This document shows positions 18,435 through 26,702 of a stretch of 64,000 nucleotides of DNA, one piece after another. The notes under the pieces were generated by a model. The model did no database searches and was not told the origin of the DNA. It was given only the letters and a program-made list of their open reading frames with translations. The stretch spans positions 310,001-374,000 of the forward strand of contig JBFWQA010000002.1 in the NCBI GenBank assembly GCA_050249695.1, written 5' to 3'. How positions within the stretch are numbered: position 1 is the first letter of the stretch; every line of letters begins with the position of its first letter. Position numbers and translations under genes: made by a program. This DNA is from JACKJP01 sp050249695. Lineage in GTDB: Bacteria; Pseudomonadota; Alphaproteobacteria; Rhizobiales; Tepidamorphaceae.

Positions 18435-19300
18435 AACGCGACCTTCTCTGCCTCGGCTTCGGCTACTGCGCCGAAAGGCTGGCGGACATGCTGCGCGCCG
18501 AGGGCTGGATCGTCACCGGCACGACCCGTGACCCGCGGAAGGCCGGGCAAATGAAGGCGTCGGGCTATCGGGCCATCGATCCGGCCGAAGCGGGCGCCAT
18601 GGACAAGGCGTTCTCGGGCGCATCCCACATCCTCGTTTCCGCGTCGCCGGCAAAGGCCGGCGATCCGTTTCTCGGCATGGCCGAGGCGGCGCTGACGCGC
18701 CGCGCGGCGCCGCCCGAATGGATCGGCTATCTTTCCACAACCGGCGTCTATGGGGTCAGCGACGGCAGCACGGTCAGCGAGGATACGCCGCCCAGACCCG
18801 TGCTGCAGCGAGGGAAAGCGCGGCTTGAGGCGGAACGGGCATGGACGGCGCTCGCCGCGCGCATCGGCGCGCCGCTCTCGATATTCCGGCTGGCCGGCAT
18901 TTACGGGCCGGGCCGCAGCGCCATCGACCAGATCCGCGCCGGGACGGCAAAACGCGTCGTCAAGCCGGGGCAGGTGTTCAACCGCATCCATGTCGACGAT
19001 ATCGCCCGGATCCTTCTCGCATCCATCGCCGATCCGGCCGCCGACGGGATCTACAACGTCGCCGACGACATGCCCTCGCCGCCGCAGGATGTCGTGGCCC
19101 ATGCGGCAAATCTGCTCGGCGTTCCGCCGCCGCCGGAAACGCCCTTCGAGCAGGCTGACCTCAGCCCCATGGCGAAAAGCTTCTATGAAGAAAACAAGCT
19201 GATCGACAATCGCCGCGTCAAGGAGCGACTCGGGGTCAGCTTCCTTTACCCGGACTACCGGGCGGGGCTGGCCGCGATCCTCGCGCAAGATCAGCAATAG
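18431..19300 (+). CDS. SDR-family NAD(P)-dependent epimerase/reductase-like protein
   Basis: 289-residue extended-SDR-like protein with CLGFGYCAERLADML as the dinucleotide motif and STTGVYGVSDG near the active site, where the normal YxxxK is not evident. It resembles the YeeZ group. Substrate unknown. I use GTG at 18431, which overlaps the queG stop (GTGA) and has GGGAG about 9 nt upstream; an ATG at 18416 is in frame. The 3' end overlaps the convergent hydrolase by 10 bp. Confidence 0.78.
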   Translation: MKRDLLCLGFGYCAERLADMLRAEGWIVTGTTRDPRKAGQMKASGYRAIDPAEAGAMDKAFSGASHILVSASPAKAGDPFLGMAEAALTRRAAPPEWIGYLSTTGVYGVSDGSTVSEDTPPRPVLQRGKARLEAERAWTALAARIGAPLSIFRLAGIYGPGRSAIDQIRAGTAKRVVKPGQVFNRIHVDDIARILLASIADPAADGIYNVADDMPSPPQDVVAHAANLLGVPPPPETPFEQADLSPMAKSFYEENKLIDNRRVKERLGVSFLYPDYRAGLAAILAQDQQ

Positions 19301-20052
19301 CGATCGACGATCCGGCACATCATCGCGATATCCTGCGGCCGCGACAGGCGATGGTCGCCGTCGGGGATCACGGTCATCGCGACGTCTTCTAGGGCAAGGC
19401 TCGCCGTCAGCGCCTGCGACAGCGACAGCGGTACGTCGGGATCGCGCGCGCCATGGACGATATGCACCGGACAGCCGAGCCGCAGATCGCGGCCGAGGAC
19501 GAGGTGGTTCGCGCCATCTTCGAGCAGCGCGCGTCCGACGCGGTAGGGGCCGTCATCATAGGCGGAAGGGCGTTCGCAGACGCCGTTCCTTTCAAGCTGG
19601 CGCAGCATTTCAGGCGTCAGGGCGGGCTTCAGCAGCCTTTCGGTCATGTCGACGGCGGGGGCGATGAGGATCAGGGCCCTGACCGGGCGGGCGGCCGCCG
19701 CCATCTCCTCGGCGAGCCTGAGCGCTATCCAGCCGCCCATGGACGAGCCGACAAGGACGGGGCTCTCGCCGGCAAGGGCCGCGACGGCCCGCGCTTCCTC
19801 CAGCCAGCGCGTGATCGTTCCTTCGGCCATGTCTCCCGGCGACCGGCCGTGCGCCGAATAATCGAAACGCCAGAAGGCGCGGCCGCTCTCGGCGCAGTGC
19901 CGGGCAAGCGCGCTCGCCTTGCTGCCGGTCATCGCGGAGTTGAAGCCGCCGAGCCAGAGGACGGCCGGCGCCGCCCCCTCGGTGGCGAGGACCGCGATCC
20001 GTCTGGCATCCCAGCCGACTTGCAAATGCCGCATTTTCGCGCCGCTATCCAT
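19291..20052 (-). CDS. Alpha/beta hydrolase (ABHD10-like)
   Basis: 253-residue alpha/beta-fold hydrolase. The nucleophile serine lies in LVGSSMGGW, the acid in HGARDPDVP and the histidine in IPDGDHRLS, in correct order. No signal peptide, so cytoplasmic. The pattern recalls the ABHD10 thioesterase/esterase group, but the substrate is not predictable. Divergent from infC, convergent with the SDR gene. Confidence 0.8.
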   Translation of the reverse strand: MDSGAKMRHLQVGWDARRIAVLATEGAAPAVLWLGGFNSAMTGSKASALARHCAESGRAFWRFDYSAHGRSPGDMAEGTITRWLEEARAVAALAGESPVLVGSSMGGWIALRLAEEMAAAARPVRALILIAPAVDMTERLLKPALTPEMLRQLERNGVCERPSAYDDGPYRVGRALLEDGANHLVLGRDLRLGCPVHIVHGARDPDVPLSLSQALTASLALEDVAMTVIPDGDHRLSRPQDIAMMCRIVDRYC

Positions 20053-20076
20053 GGAACTCTTGCAAAGAGATTTGAC

Positions 20077-20105
20077 TTGTCGAAACGCCGCGCCAATCCT
20101 ATACC
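20077..20105 (+). promoter_or_regulatory. Possible sigma-70 promoter of infC
   Basis: TTGTCG (20077-20082) and TATACC (20100-20105) are separated by 17 bp, leaving about a 60 nt leader before infC. Hand-matched; moderate support only. Confidence 0.4.
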
Positions 20106-20171
20106 GCTGTTCAGGTCCGCCGGCGCCAACAAGGTCGGCAATTTGCGAAACCGGATCAAGGAGACACTGCT

Positions 20172-20711
20172 ATCCCACGCCGCCCGATGAAAGCGCCGCC
20201 CACCGTCAAGGAGGGACCGCGCGCCAATGACGAGATTAATGTCCCTTTCGTGCAGCTTATAGACGATAGCGGCTCCAATATAGGCCGAGTCCCGATAGAG
20301 CGGGCCCTCGAACTCGCCGAGGCCGCCGGCCTCGATCTGGTCGAGATCGCGCCCAACAACGATCCACCGGTCTGCAAGATCATGGATCACGGCAAGTACA
20401 AGTACCAGGCCCAGAAGAAGGCCGCCGAGGCGCGCAAGAAGCAGAAGACCGTCGAGGTCAAGGAAATCAAGATGCGCCCGAACATCGACACCCACGACTA
20501 TGAGGTGAAGATGCGCTCGGTGAAACGGTTCTTCGAGGAAGGCGACAAGGTGAAGCTCACCATGCGCTTCCGGGGCCGCGAGATGGCGCATCAGGAACTG
20601 GGCCTGGAAGTGCTCAACAAGGTGCGCGACGAGGTCGCCGAGATCGCCAAGGTCGAGGCCGAGCCCAAGCTGGAAGGCCGGCAGATGATCATGGTACTGG
20701 CGCCGCGCTGA
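20172..20711 (+). CDS. infC: Translation initiation factor IF-3 (apparent ATC start)
   Basis: IF-3, which keeps 30S free of 50S and rejects non-canonical start codons. N-domain RANDEINVPFVQLID, linker KKAAEARKKQKT, C-domain IKMRPNIDTHDYEVK. AAGGAG (20158-20163) sits 8 nt before an ATC codon (20172-20174) in frame with PRRPM. The first ATG (20187) is 23 nt from that SD, too far. An IF-3-discriminated start codon is the known autoregulation device in E. coli (AUU). With ATC the protein has 179 residues; with ATG, 174. Confidence 0.92.
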   Translation: MPRRPMKAPPTVKEGPRANDEINVPFVQLIDDSGSNIGRVPIERALELAEAAGLDLVEIAPNNDPPVCKIMDHGKYKYQAQKKAAEARKKQKTVEVKEIKMRPNIDTHDYEVKMRSVKRFFEEGDKVKLTMRFRGREMAHQELGLEVLNKVRDEVAEIAKVEAEPKLEGRQMIMVLAPR

Positions 20712-20754
20712 GGGCTTATTCGCCCGGCGCGCGGCGGTCCCCGGAGGTCGCCCG

Positions 20755-21141
20755 ATGATCGATCATGTCGGATTTGCCGTCACCGATTTCGAGAAGGCGA
20801 AGGCCTTCTACACGCAGGCCCTCGCACCCCTTTCCATCGCGCCGCTGATGGAACTCGGCCCGGAGGAGACCGGCGGCGACGCCCATGCCGGCTTCGGCGC
20901 CGACGGCAAGCCGTTCTTCTGGATCGGCTCGGGAAAGCGCGCCGCCAACAATGTCCACATCGCCTTCACCGCCCGGAGCCGGGCGGAAGTCGATGCCTTC
21001 TACAAGGCGGCGATCATGGCCGGCGGCACCGACAATGGCGAACCGGGCATCCGGGAGCATTACCACCCGAGTTATTACGGAGCCTTCGTGCTCGATCCCG
21101 ACGGCAACAATATCGAGGCGGTCTGCCACCGCCCCGAATAG
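20755..21141 (+). CDS. VOC-family (glyoxalase/bleomycin resistance-like) protein
   Basis: 128-residue single VOC domain: MIDHVGFAVTDFEKAKAFY at the N-terminus and YYGAFVLDPDGNNIEAVCH at the C-terminus, where His/Glu are probable metal ligands. Substrate unknown. It lies 43 bp after infC and splits the usual infC-rpmI-rplT run; the ribosomal pair then has its own promoter. Confidence 0.85.
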   Translation: MIDHVGFAVTDFEKAKAFYTQALAPLSIAPLMELGPEETGGDAHAGFGADGKPFFWIGSGKRAANNVHIAFTARSRAEVDAFYKAAIMAGGTDNGEPGIREHYHPSYYGAFVLDPDGNNIEAVCHRPE

Positions 21142-21163
21142 GCCGCTCGCTGCGGCTGCCGTG

Positions 21164-21192
21164 TTGCAAATGGCCGGCCTTGCCTATATAAG
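21164..21192 (+). promoter_or_regulatory. Sigma-70-like promoter of rpmI-rplT
   Basis: TTGCAA (21164-21169), 17 bp spacer, TATAAG (21187-21192). Transcription would start near 21200 and produce a leader of about 110 nt that contains the terminator-like hairpin described next. Confidence 0.6.
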
Positions 21193-21252
21193 CCGCCCGT
21201 TCGCGCCGCCCGGCCTGATTTAAGGGCATGCCGTGGCGGCGGACCGATGCTC

Positions 21253-21300
21253 GGCGCCTTCAGCGACTACAATCGTTGTCCGGCGCTGGTTTTTCTTTTT
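21253..21300 (+). promoter_or_regulatory. Terminator-like leader hairpin before rpmI
   Basis: GGCGCC (21253-21258) pairs with GGCGCT (21282-21287), with an inner CGA/TCG pair, followed by TTTTTCTTTTT (21290-21300) directly before the rpmI SD AAGGAG. A competing pairing exists: GGAC-CGAT (21241-21248) with ATCG-TT-GTCC (21272-21281). This is the layout of an attenuator. L20 regulation of its own operon is known in E. coli and Bacillus; here it is inference. Confidence 0.5.
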
Positions 21301-21312
21301 AAGGAGAGCAAA

Positions 21313-21510
21313 ATGCCCAAGCTGAAAAGCAAGAGCGGCGCCAAGAAGCGCTTCAAGACGACGGCCACAGGCAAGTTCAAGGTCGCCCAGGCCGGCAAGC
21401 GTCACGGCATGATCAAGCGTACGACGAAGTTCATCCGCAACGCCCGCGGCACGATGGTTGTCTCGGACGCGGATGCCAAGATCCTGCGCAAGTTCCTGCC
21501 CTACGCCTGA
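21313..21510 (+). CDS. rpmI: 50S ribosomal protein L35
   Basis: 65 residues, very basic, starting MPKLKSKSGAKKRFKTTATGKF, the invariant L35 N-terminus. AAGGAG lies 6 nt before the ATG at 21313; the frame is open upstream to 21247 with no homology. 39 bp before rplT. Confidence 0.97.
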   Translation: MPKLKSKSGAKKRFKTTATGKFKVAQAGKRHGMIKRTTKFIRNARGTMVVSDADAKILRKFLPYA

Positions 21511-21549
21511 ACCCTTTCGTCAGAACGCTTTCATCAGGAGAGATGAGAC

Positions 21550-21915
21550 ATGGCCCGCGTTAAGAGAGGCGTGACCGCCCACGCCCGTCACAAGAAGATC
21601 ATCAAGCAGGCGAAAGGCTATTACGGCCGCCGCAAGAACGTCTTCCGTCCCGCCGTGCAGGCGGTGGAGAAGGCCGGCCAGTATGCCTATCGCGACCGCC
21701 GCACCAAGAAGCGCAATTTCCGCGCCCTGTGGATCCAGCGCATCAACGCCGCCGTCCGCGAGGCGACCGGCAATGCGATGACCTACGGCCGATTTATTGA
21801 CGGCCTCGGCAAAGCCGGGGTCGACGTCGATCGCAAGGTCCTCGCCGATCTTGCCGTGCATTCGCCCGACGCGTTCAACGCGCTCGTCGACCGTGCGAAG
21901 GCGGCGCTGGCTTAA
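21550..21915 (+). CDS. rplT: 50S ribosomal protein L20
   Basis: 121-residue assembly-initiating 23S rRNA-binding protein, starting MARVKRGVTAHARHKKIIKQAKGYYGRR and with RDRRTKKRNFRALWIQRINA. Full length. AGGAGA lies before the ATG. In several bacteria L20 represses this operon through a leader RNA structure, relevant to the hairpin before rpmI. Confidence 0.97.
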   Translation: MARVKRGVTAHARHKKIIKQAKGYYGRRKNVFRPAVQAVEKAGQYAYRDRRTKKRNFRALWIQRINAAVREATGNAMTYGRFIDGLGKAGVDVDRKVLADLAVHSPDAFNALVDRAKAALA

Positions 21916-21972
21916 ATCAAGCCACCCGACGATCTCGATCCGACATGGCTTTGGCCTGAGGCCTTCGGCAGC

Positions 21973-22021
21973 GGCGTCCCCGGCGGACGCCGGCGCCAAG
22001 GGGTCCGGCCATGGCCGGACC
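21973..22021. repeat. Two tandem inverted repeats between rplT and pheS
   Basis: GGCGTCC/GGACGCC with a 5 nt loop (21973-21991) is followed by a perfect 20 bp palindrome with arms GGTCCGGCC and GGCCGGACC (22002-22021), 55 bp before the pheS start. No T-tract follows, so neither is a classical terminator. They may stabilise or process RNA, or be a dispersed palindromic element. Confidence 0.6.
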
Positions 22022-22076
22022 TGTCCGGCTCCCGCGAGGGAGCCCCGCAACGAGCAAGACAGGGAACGGAAATCCC

Positions 22077-23171
22077 GTGAACGACACGCAATCAGCCATC
22101 GGCAGGCTTGAAGAAGAGATCGCCGGCGCGATTCGGGGCGCGGCGAGCGAGGCGGCGCTGGAAGACATCCGCGTCGGCGCGCTCGGCAAGAAGGGCTCCA
22201 TCACCGAAAGGCTCAAGGGCCTCGGCGCGATGAGCATCGAGGAGCGCAAGATCTTCGGGCCGATGCTCAACGGTCTGCGCGACCGTGTCGCGACGATGAT
22301 CGAGACACAAAAGGCAAGCCTCGGCGAAGCCGCGCTCGATGCGAGGCTCGCCGCGGAGAAGGTCGACGTCACCCTGCCGCTGCGCGAACCGGCGATATCG
22401 GCGGGCCGCATCCATCCGGTCAGCCAGGTGGTCGACGAACTGACCGCGATCTTCGCCGACATGGGGTTTTCGATCGCGGAAGGCCCGCATATCGAGACCG
22501 ATACCTACAACTTCACGATGCTGAACATTCCAGAGGATCATCCGGCGCGCCAGGAGATGGACACGTTCTATCTCAATCCGCGCGAAGACGGTTCCCGGCT
22601 GGTGCTGCGCACGCATACCAGCCCGGTGCAGATCCGCCACATGCTGGCCAACAAGCCGCCGATCCGCATCATCGCGCCCGGCCGGGTGTTCCGCTGCGAC
22701 TACGACCAGACCCACACGCCGATGTTTCATCAGGTGGAGGGTCTCGTCATCGACCGGCAGGCAAACCTTGCCAATCTGAAATGGGTGCTTGAGGAATTCT
22801 GCAGGGCCTTCTTCGAGGTCGACGAGGTGAAGATGCGCTTCCGCGCCTCGCATTTTCCCTTCACCGAACCTTCCATGGAAGTCGATATCAACTGCTCGCG
22901 GGTCGGCAATGAACTTCGCATCGGCGAGGGCGACGACTGGCTGGAGATCCTCGGCTGCGGGATGGTGCATCCGAACGTGCTGCGGCATGTCGGGCTCGAC
23001 CCCGCCGAATATCAGGGCTTTGCCTGGGGAATGGGGATCGACCGCATCGCCATGCTGAAATACGGCATTCCGGACCTGAGAACCTTCTTCGCCTCGGACC
23101 TGCGCTGGCTGAGGCACTATGGTTTCGCCGCCCTCGACCTGCCCTCGCTCGCGGGAGGATTAAGCCGATGA
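22077..23171 (+). CDS. pheS: Phenylalanine-tRNA ligase alpha subunit
   Basis: 364-residue catalytic subunit of the alpha2-beta2 class II synthetase. The N-terminal coiled coil (LEEEIAGAIRGAASEAAL...) binds tRNA. Motif 2 appears as IIAPGRVFRCDYDQTHTPMFHQVEG and motif 3 as GFAWGMGIDRIAMLKYGI. Start GTG at 22077 (VNDTQSAIGRLEEE) with GGGAACGGA upstream; an open stretch to 22011 is not conserved. Overlaps pheT by 4 bp. Confidence 0.95.
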   Translation: MNDTQSAIGRLEEEIAGAIRGAASEAALEDIRVGALGKKGSITERLKGLGAMSIEERKIFGPMLNGLRDRVATMIETQKASLGEAALDARLAAEKVDVTLPLREPAISAGRIHPVSQVVDELTAIFADMGFSIAEGPHIETDTYNFTMLNIPEDHPARQEMDTFYLNPREDGSRLVLRTHTSPVQIRHMLANKPPIRIIAPGRVFRCDYDQTHTPMFHQVEGLVIDRQANLANLKWVLEEFCRAFFEVDEVKMRFRASHFPFTEPSMEVDINCSRVGNELRIGEGDDWLEILGCGMVHPNVLRHVGLDPAEYQGFAWGMGIDRIAMLKYGIPDLRTFFASDLRWLRHYGFAALDLPSLAGGLSR

Positions 23172-25588
23172 AGTTCACTCTTTCCTGGCTGAAGGAGCAC
23201 CTCAGGACCGACAATTCGGTTGCCGAGATCTGCGACAGGCTGAGCCTGATCGGGCTCGAGGTGGAAAGCGTGGAGAACGCCGCGGAAGCCCTCGGCGCGT
23301 TCACGATCTGCCGCGTCATCGAGGCCAGGCAGCACCCGAACGCCGACCGGCTGAGGGTCTGCATGGTGGATACCGGCTCGGGCGACCCCGTACAGGTCGT
23401 CTGCGGCGCGCCGAACGCGCGAACGGGCATGATCGGCGTCTTCGCCGGACCGGGCACGCATATCCCGGGCACCGGCGTCGACCTGCAGAAAGGCAATATC
23501 CGGGGTGAGGATTCGTTCGGCATGCTGTGCTCGGAGCGCGAGCTGATGCTTTCCGACGACCATCAGGGAATTATCGACCTTCCCGAGGACGCGCCCGTCG
23601 GCGCGCGCTATGTCGACTATGCCGGTCTTGACGACGCCGTCATCGACATCGCCATCACCCCCAATCGCGGCGACGCGCTGGGCGTCGCGGGCGTCGCCCG
23701 CGATCTCGCGGCGGCCGGACTCGGCGACCAGATCACCCGGACGCCCGCGCCGGTGAGGGGTGACTTTCCCTCCCCCGTCGGCGTCAAGATCGACCTGCCC
23801 GAGGGCAAGCAGCATCTCTGCCCGGCCTTCGCGCTGCGCATGGTCAGGGGCGTCAGGAACGGCCCCTCGCCCGACTGGCTGCAGAAGCGCCTCAAGGCCG
23901 TCGGCCTTCGCCCCATCAACGCGCTGGTCGACATCACCAACTACGTCACCTTCGACCGCGGCCGCCCGCTGCATGTCTTCGACGCCGCCAAGGTGCGCGG
24001 CGACCTGACCGTGCGGCTCGCCAGACCGGGCGAGAGCCTGAAGGCGCTCGACGACAAGGATTATTCGCTGACCGGCGAGATGGTGGTGATCGGCGACGAA
24101 TACGGCGTTGAATCGCTCGCCGGCATCATGGGCGGCGAGGCGACCGGCTGCGAGGCGGATACCGTGGACGTGCTCATAGAAAGCGCGCTCTGGGACCCGA
24201 AGACGACCGCAGCGACCGGCCGCGCGCTCGGCATCCATTCCGACGCCCGCTACCGTTTCGAACGCGGCGTCGATCCGGCCTTCTGCGTGCCCGGTCTCGA
24301 CATGGCGACCGCCATGGTGATCGAGCTTTGCGGCGGCACGCCGAGCGAGACCGTGCTGGCGGGCGCCATTCCCGGAGACGAGAAGATCATCACCTACGAT
24401 CCCGCCGCCGTCGCGCGGCTGACCGGTCTCGACGTCCCCTTCGTCGAGCAGAAGGCGATTCTTTCGCGGCTGGGATTCTGGGTGGCCGGCAATGCGCCCG
24501 AATGCAAGGTCGCGGTGCCGAGTTTCCGCCCGGACGTGCATGAACCTGCCGATATCGTGGAAGAAGTCATCCGCCTCGTCGGCGTCGACCGGATCGTGCC
24601 GCAACCGCTGCCGCGCGAGACGCATGTGCCCAAACCCGTCCTGACGGCGCTGCAGCAGCGCTCGAGAGGAGCGCGGCGGGCGCTTGCGGCGCGCGGCATG
24701 GTGGAGGCCGTGACATGGTCGTTCATCCAGAACGAGCATGCGGCCCTCTTTGGCGGCGGCGACAAGGCGCGGCGGCTCGCCAATCCGATCTCGGCGGATA
24801 TGAGCGACATGCGGCCATCGCATTTGCCCGGCCTCGTCCTCGCCGCGCAGAAGAATGCCGACAAGGGTCTCGGCGACGCGGCCCTGTTCGAGGTCGGCGC
24901 GACCTATGGCGGCGGCGATCCGGAAGACCAGCGCGAGGTGGCCGCCGGCGTCCGGCGCGGCACGGCTGTTCCAGGCGGCAGCGGACGGCACTGGACCGGC
25001 AATTCGGCGGAAGCCGGGGTCTTCGACGCCAAGGCGGACGCCCTCGCCGCGCTGGCCGAAGCCGGCGCGCCGGTTGCCTCGCTGCAAACGTTCGCCGACT
25101 CCGCGCCCTGGTATCATCCGGGCCGTTCGGGCTCGCTCCGGCTCGGGCCGAAGACCGTGCTGGCGACCTTCGGCGAACTGCATCCGCGCGTGCTTGCCGC
25201 GCTCGGCGCGGACGGTCCCGTCGCGGGGTTCGAGATTTTCCTCGACGCCCTGCCGACACCGAAGCCGAAGGCGACACGCGCGAAGCCGGCGCTCGATCTC
25301 TCCGACCTGATGCCGCTGACGCGCGACTTCGCCTTCGTTGTCGAGCAGGCGACGGAAGCGGAGAAGATCCTGCGGGCGGCGAGAGGGGCCGACAAGGCGC
25401 TGATCGCCGGCGTCTCCGTGTTTGACATTTTCGCCGGGCCGGCGCTCGGCGAGGGCAACAAATCGGTCGCCATCGAGGTCACGATCCAGCCGCGCGAGAA
25501 GACGCTGACGGATGAGGAGATCGACGCCGTCTCGGCGAAGATCGTCGAGGCGGTGACGAAGGCGACCGGCGGAAGCTTGCGCGGCTGA
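23168..25588 (+). CDS. pheT: Phenylalanine-tRNA ligase beta subunit
   Basis: 806 residues. In order: EMAP-like tRNA-binding domain (about 40-150, with CGAPNARTGMIG and EDSFGMLCSERELML), B3/B4 editing region (about 210-400), B5 domain (from about 405, FRPDVHEPADIVEEVIRLVG), catalytic-like core, and C-terminal ferredoxin-fold anticodon-binding domain (about 710-806). Coupled to pheS by ATGA. Full length. Confidence 0.96.
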   Translation: MKFTLSWLKEHLRTDNSVAEICDRLSLIGLEVESVENAAEALGAFTICRVIEARQHPNADRLRVCMVDTGSGDPVQVVCGAPNARTGMIGVFAGPGTHIPGTGVDLQKGNIRGEDSFGMLCSERELMLSDDHQGIIDLPEDAPVGARYVDYAGLDDAVIDIAITPNRGDALGVAGVARDLAAAGLGDQITRTPAPVRGDFPSPVGVKIDLPEGKQHLCPAFALRMVRGVRNGPSPDWLQKRLKAVGLRPINALVDITNYVTFDRGRPLHVFDAAKVRGDLTVRLARPGESLKALDDKDYSLTGEMVVIGDEYGVESLAGIMGGEATGCEADTVDVLIESALWDPKTTAATGRALGIHSDARYRFERGVDPAFCVPGLDMATAMVIELCGGTPSETVLAGAIPGDEKIITYDPAAVARLTGLDVPFVEQKAILSRLGFWVAGNAPECKVAVPSFRPDVHEPADIVEEVIRLVGVDRIVPQPLPRETHVPKPVLTALQQRSRGARRALAARGMVEAVTWSFIQNEHAALFGGGDKARRLANPISADMSDMRPSHLPGLVLAAQKNADKGLGDAALFEVGATYGGGDPEDQREVAAGVRRGTAVPGGSGRHWTGNSAEAGVFDAKADALAALAEAGAPVASLQTFADSAPWYHPGRSGSLRLGPKTVLATFGELHPRVLAALGADGPVAGFEIFLDALPTPKPKATRAKPALDLSDLMPLTRDFAFVVEQATEAEKILRAARGADKALIAGVSVFDIFAGPALGEGNKSVAIEVTIQPREKTLTDEEIDAVSAKIVEAVTKATGGSLRG

Positions 25589-25621
25589 GACACACGCACC
25601 GCCCGCATATTGCAGAAGCGG

Positions 25622-25662
25622 CAGAGGAATGGATCGCCGGATCAAGTCCGACGATGACAGGC
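25622..25662. repeat. Dispersed intergenic repeat, type 1 copy A
   Basis: 41 bp element starting CAGAGGAATGGATCG, with a short inner palindrome of the form TCGGA-TCAA-TCCGA. It matches 31369-31409 at 38 of 41 positions. It sits 34 bp past the pheT stop, in a convergent intergenic region. Confidence 0.8.
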
Positions 25663-25694
25663 TTTCGAGTGACGACGGGCCGTGCCCATCCCAA

Positions 25695-25724
25695 CGCCGT
25701 CATTGCCCGGCCCGACCGGGCGGG
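25695..25724. repeat. Dispersed intergenic repeat, type 2 copy A
   Basis: 30 bp: CGCCGTCATTGCCCGG, then CCCGACCGGGCGGG. It is the approximate reverse complement of 31491-31527. GTCATTGCCGGGC-type palindromes are common intergenic repeats in Rhizobiales genomes. Confidence 0.65.
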
Positions 25725-25735
25725 TGCGGGCGAAC

Positions 25736-26701
25736 TCAGTAATAGAGGCCCATCGCCGAAAGGCGGATGCGCGGCCCGCGCACGACCGGCACGCTGGTGA
25801 CGCGCGGGCGCTTCTCGGTCGGGACGACCGGCGCGCCGACCCTGCCGGCCAGCGCCATCAGCCGGGCGACCCTGTCCTTCGTCTCCGGGTGGGTGCGCAA
25901 CACCGAGGGCTGCGGGATGCGCCCGCCCGGCATCGTCATTTCCCAGAACCGCCCCTGTTTCTCCTCCAGCACGAGAAGGGCGGACGCCAGCCCTTCCGGA
26001 TCGCCGGTGATGGCCGCGGCCTCAAGATCGGCATCGTATTCGCGGGTGCGGCTGAGCGCGAGCTGCAGCAGCGCGCCGACCGTCGGCGAGGCGATCAGTA
26101 CGAAAATCCCCAGCCAAGGGAAGGTGGTCTTTCCCGCCAGCATCATCGGCAGGTTGAAGAAGACCGCGAAGATGCCGATCGTCGACATCAGCGAGGTCAG
26201 GCGGCTCACCGCATCGGCGATCGCCATGACGTTCAGGTCCTGATTGCGGATGTGGCTCATCTCATGGGCGAGAACGCCGGCAAGCTGACGCACCGTCAGG
26301 CCGCGCAGCAGCCCGTCGGTGATGCAGATCGCCGCTTCCGCGCCGCGCCCGACGGCAAAGGCGTTCATCATCTTGCTGCGCACGTAGAAGAGCTTCGGTT
26401 CGACCGGAAGGCCCGCGCGCTCGGCGAGCAGCGCCACGAGGCGCGCGCCTTCGGGAAAGGTGGCGCTGTCCATCGGTTTTGCGCGGTAGAGCGCGAGGAT
26501 TGCGGCGGGCGAAACGTTCCGCGCGATGGCGACGAACAGCGCGCCGGCCATCAGCGCCCAGAAGACGCCGCGCGGGCCTGAGAAAACATAGGCCGTCGCC
26601 GCCAGAAGCGCGAGCGCGCCGCCGACCAGCAGCCAGGTGTGGACGAAATTGAGCCAGCGGTGCGAACGCTGGACGGCAATGTCGAGGCGTCCGTCACCCA
26701 T
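25736..26701 (-). CDS. htpX: M48-family membrane metalloprotease, HtpX-like
   Basis: 321 residues with two N-terminal membrane helices (about 20-60) and the zinc motif HEMSH at residues 146-150, with NAFAVGRG before it. HtpX degrades misfolded membrane proteins. I chose the ATG at 26699-26701 because GGGAG lies 8 nt upstream; a GTG three codons earlier is possible. It begins 1 bp from the mbfA stop, so the two form one transcript. Confidence 0.88.
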   Translation of the reverse strand: MGDGRLDIAVQRSHRWLNFVHTWLLVGGALALLAATAYVFSGPRGVFWALMAGALFVAIARNVSPAAILALYRAKPMDSATFPEGARLVALLAERAGLPVEPKLFYVRSKMMNAFAVGRGAEAAICITDGLLRGLTVRQLAGVLAHEMSHIRNQDLNVMAIADAVSRLTSLMSTIGIFAVFFNLPMMLAGKTTFPWLGIFVLIASPTVGALLQLALSRTREYDADLEAAAITGDPEGLASALLVLEEKQGRFWEMTMPGGRIPQPSVLRTHPETKDRVARLMALAGRVGAPVVPTEKRPRVTSVPVVRGPRIRLSAMGLYY

Positions 26702-26702
26702 C

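Noticed and set aside
23117..25645. 842-codon open frame antisense to pheT
   Set aside because: pheT on the + strand is unmistakable; the antisense product is Arg/His-rich with no domain.
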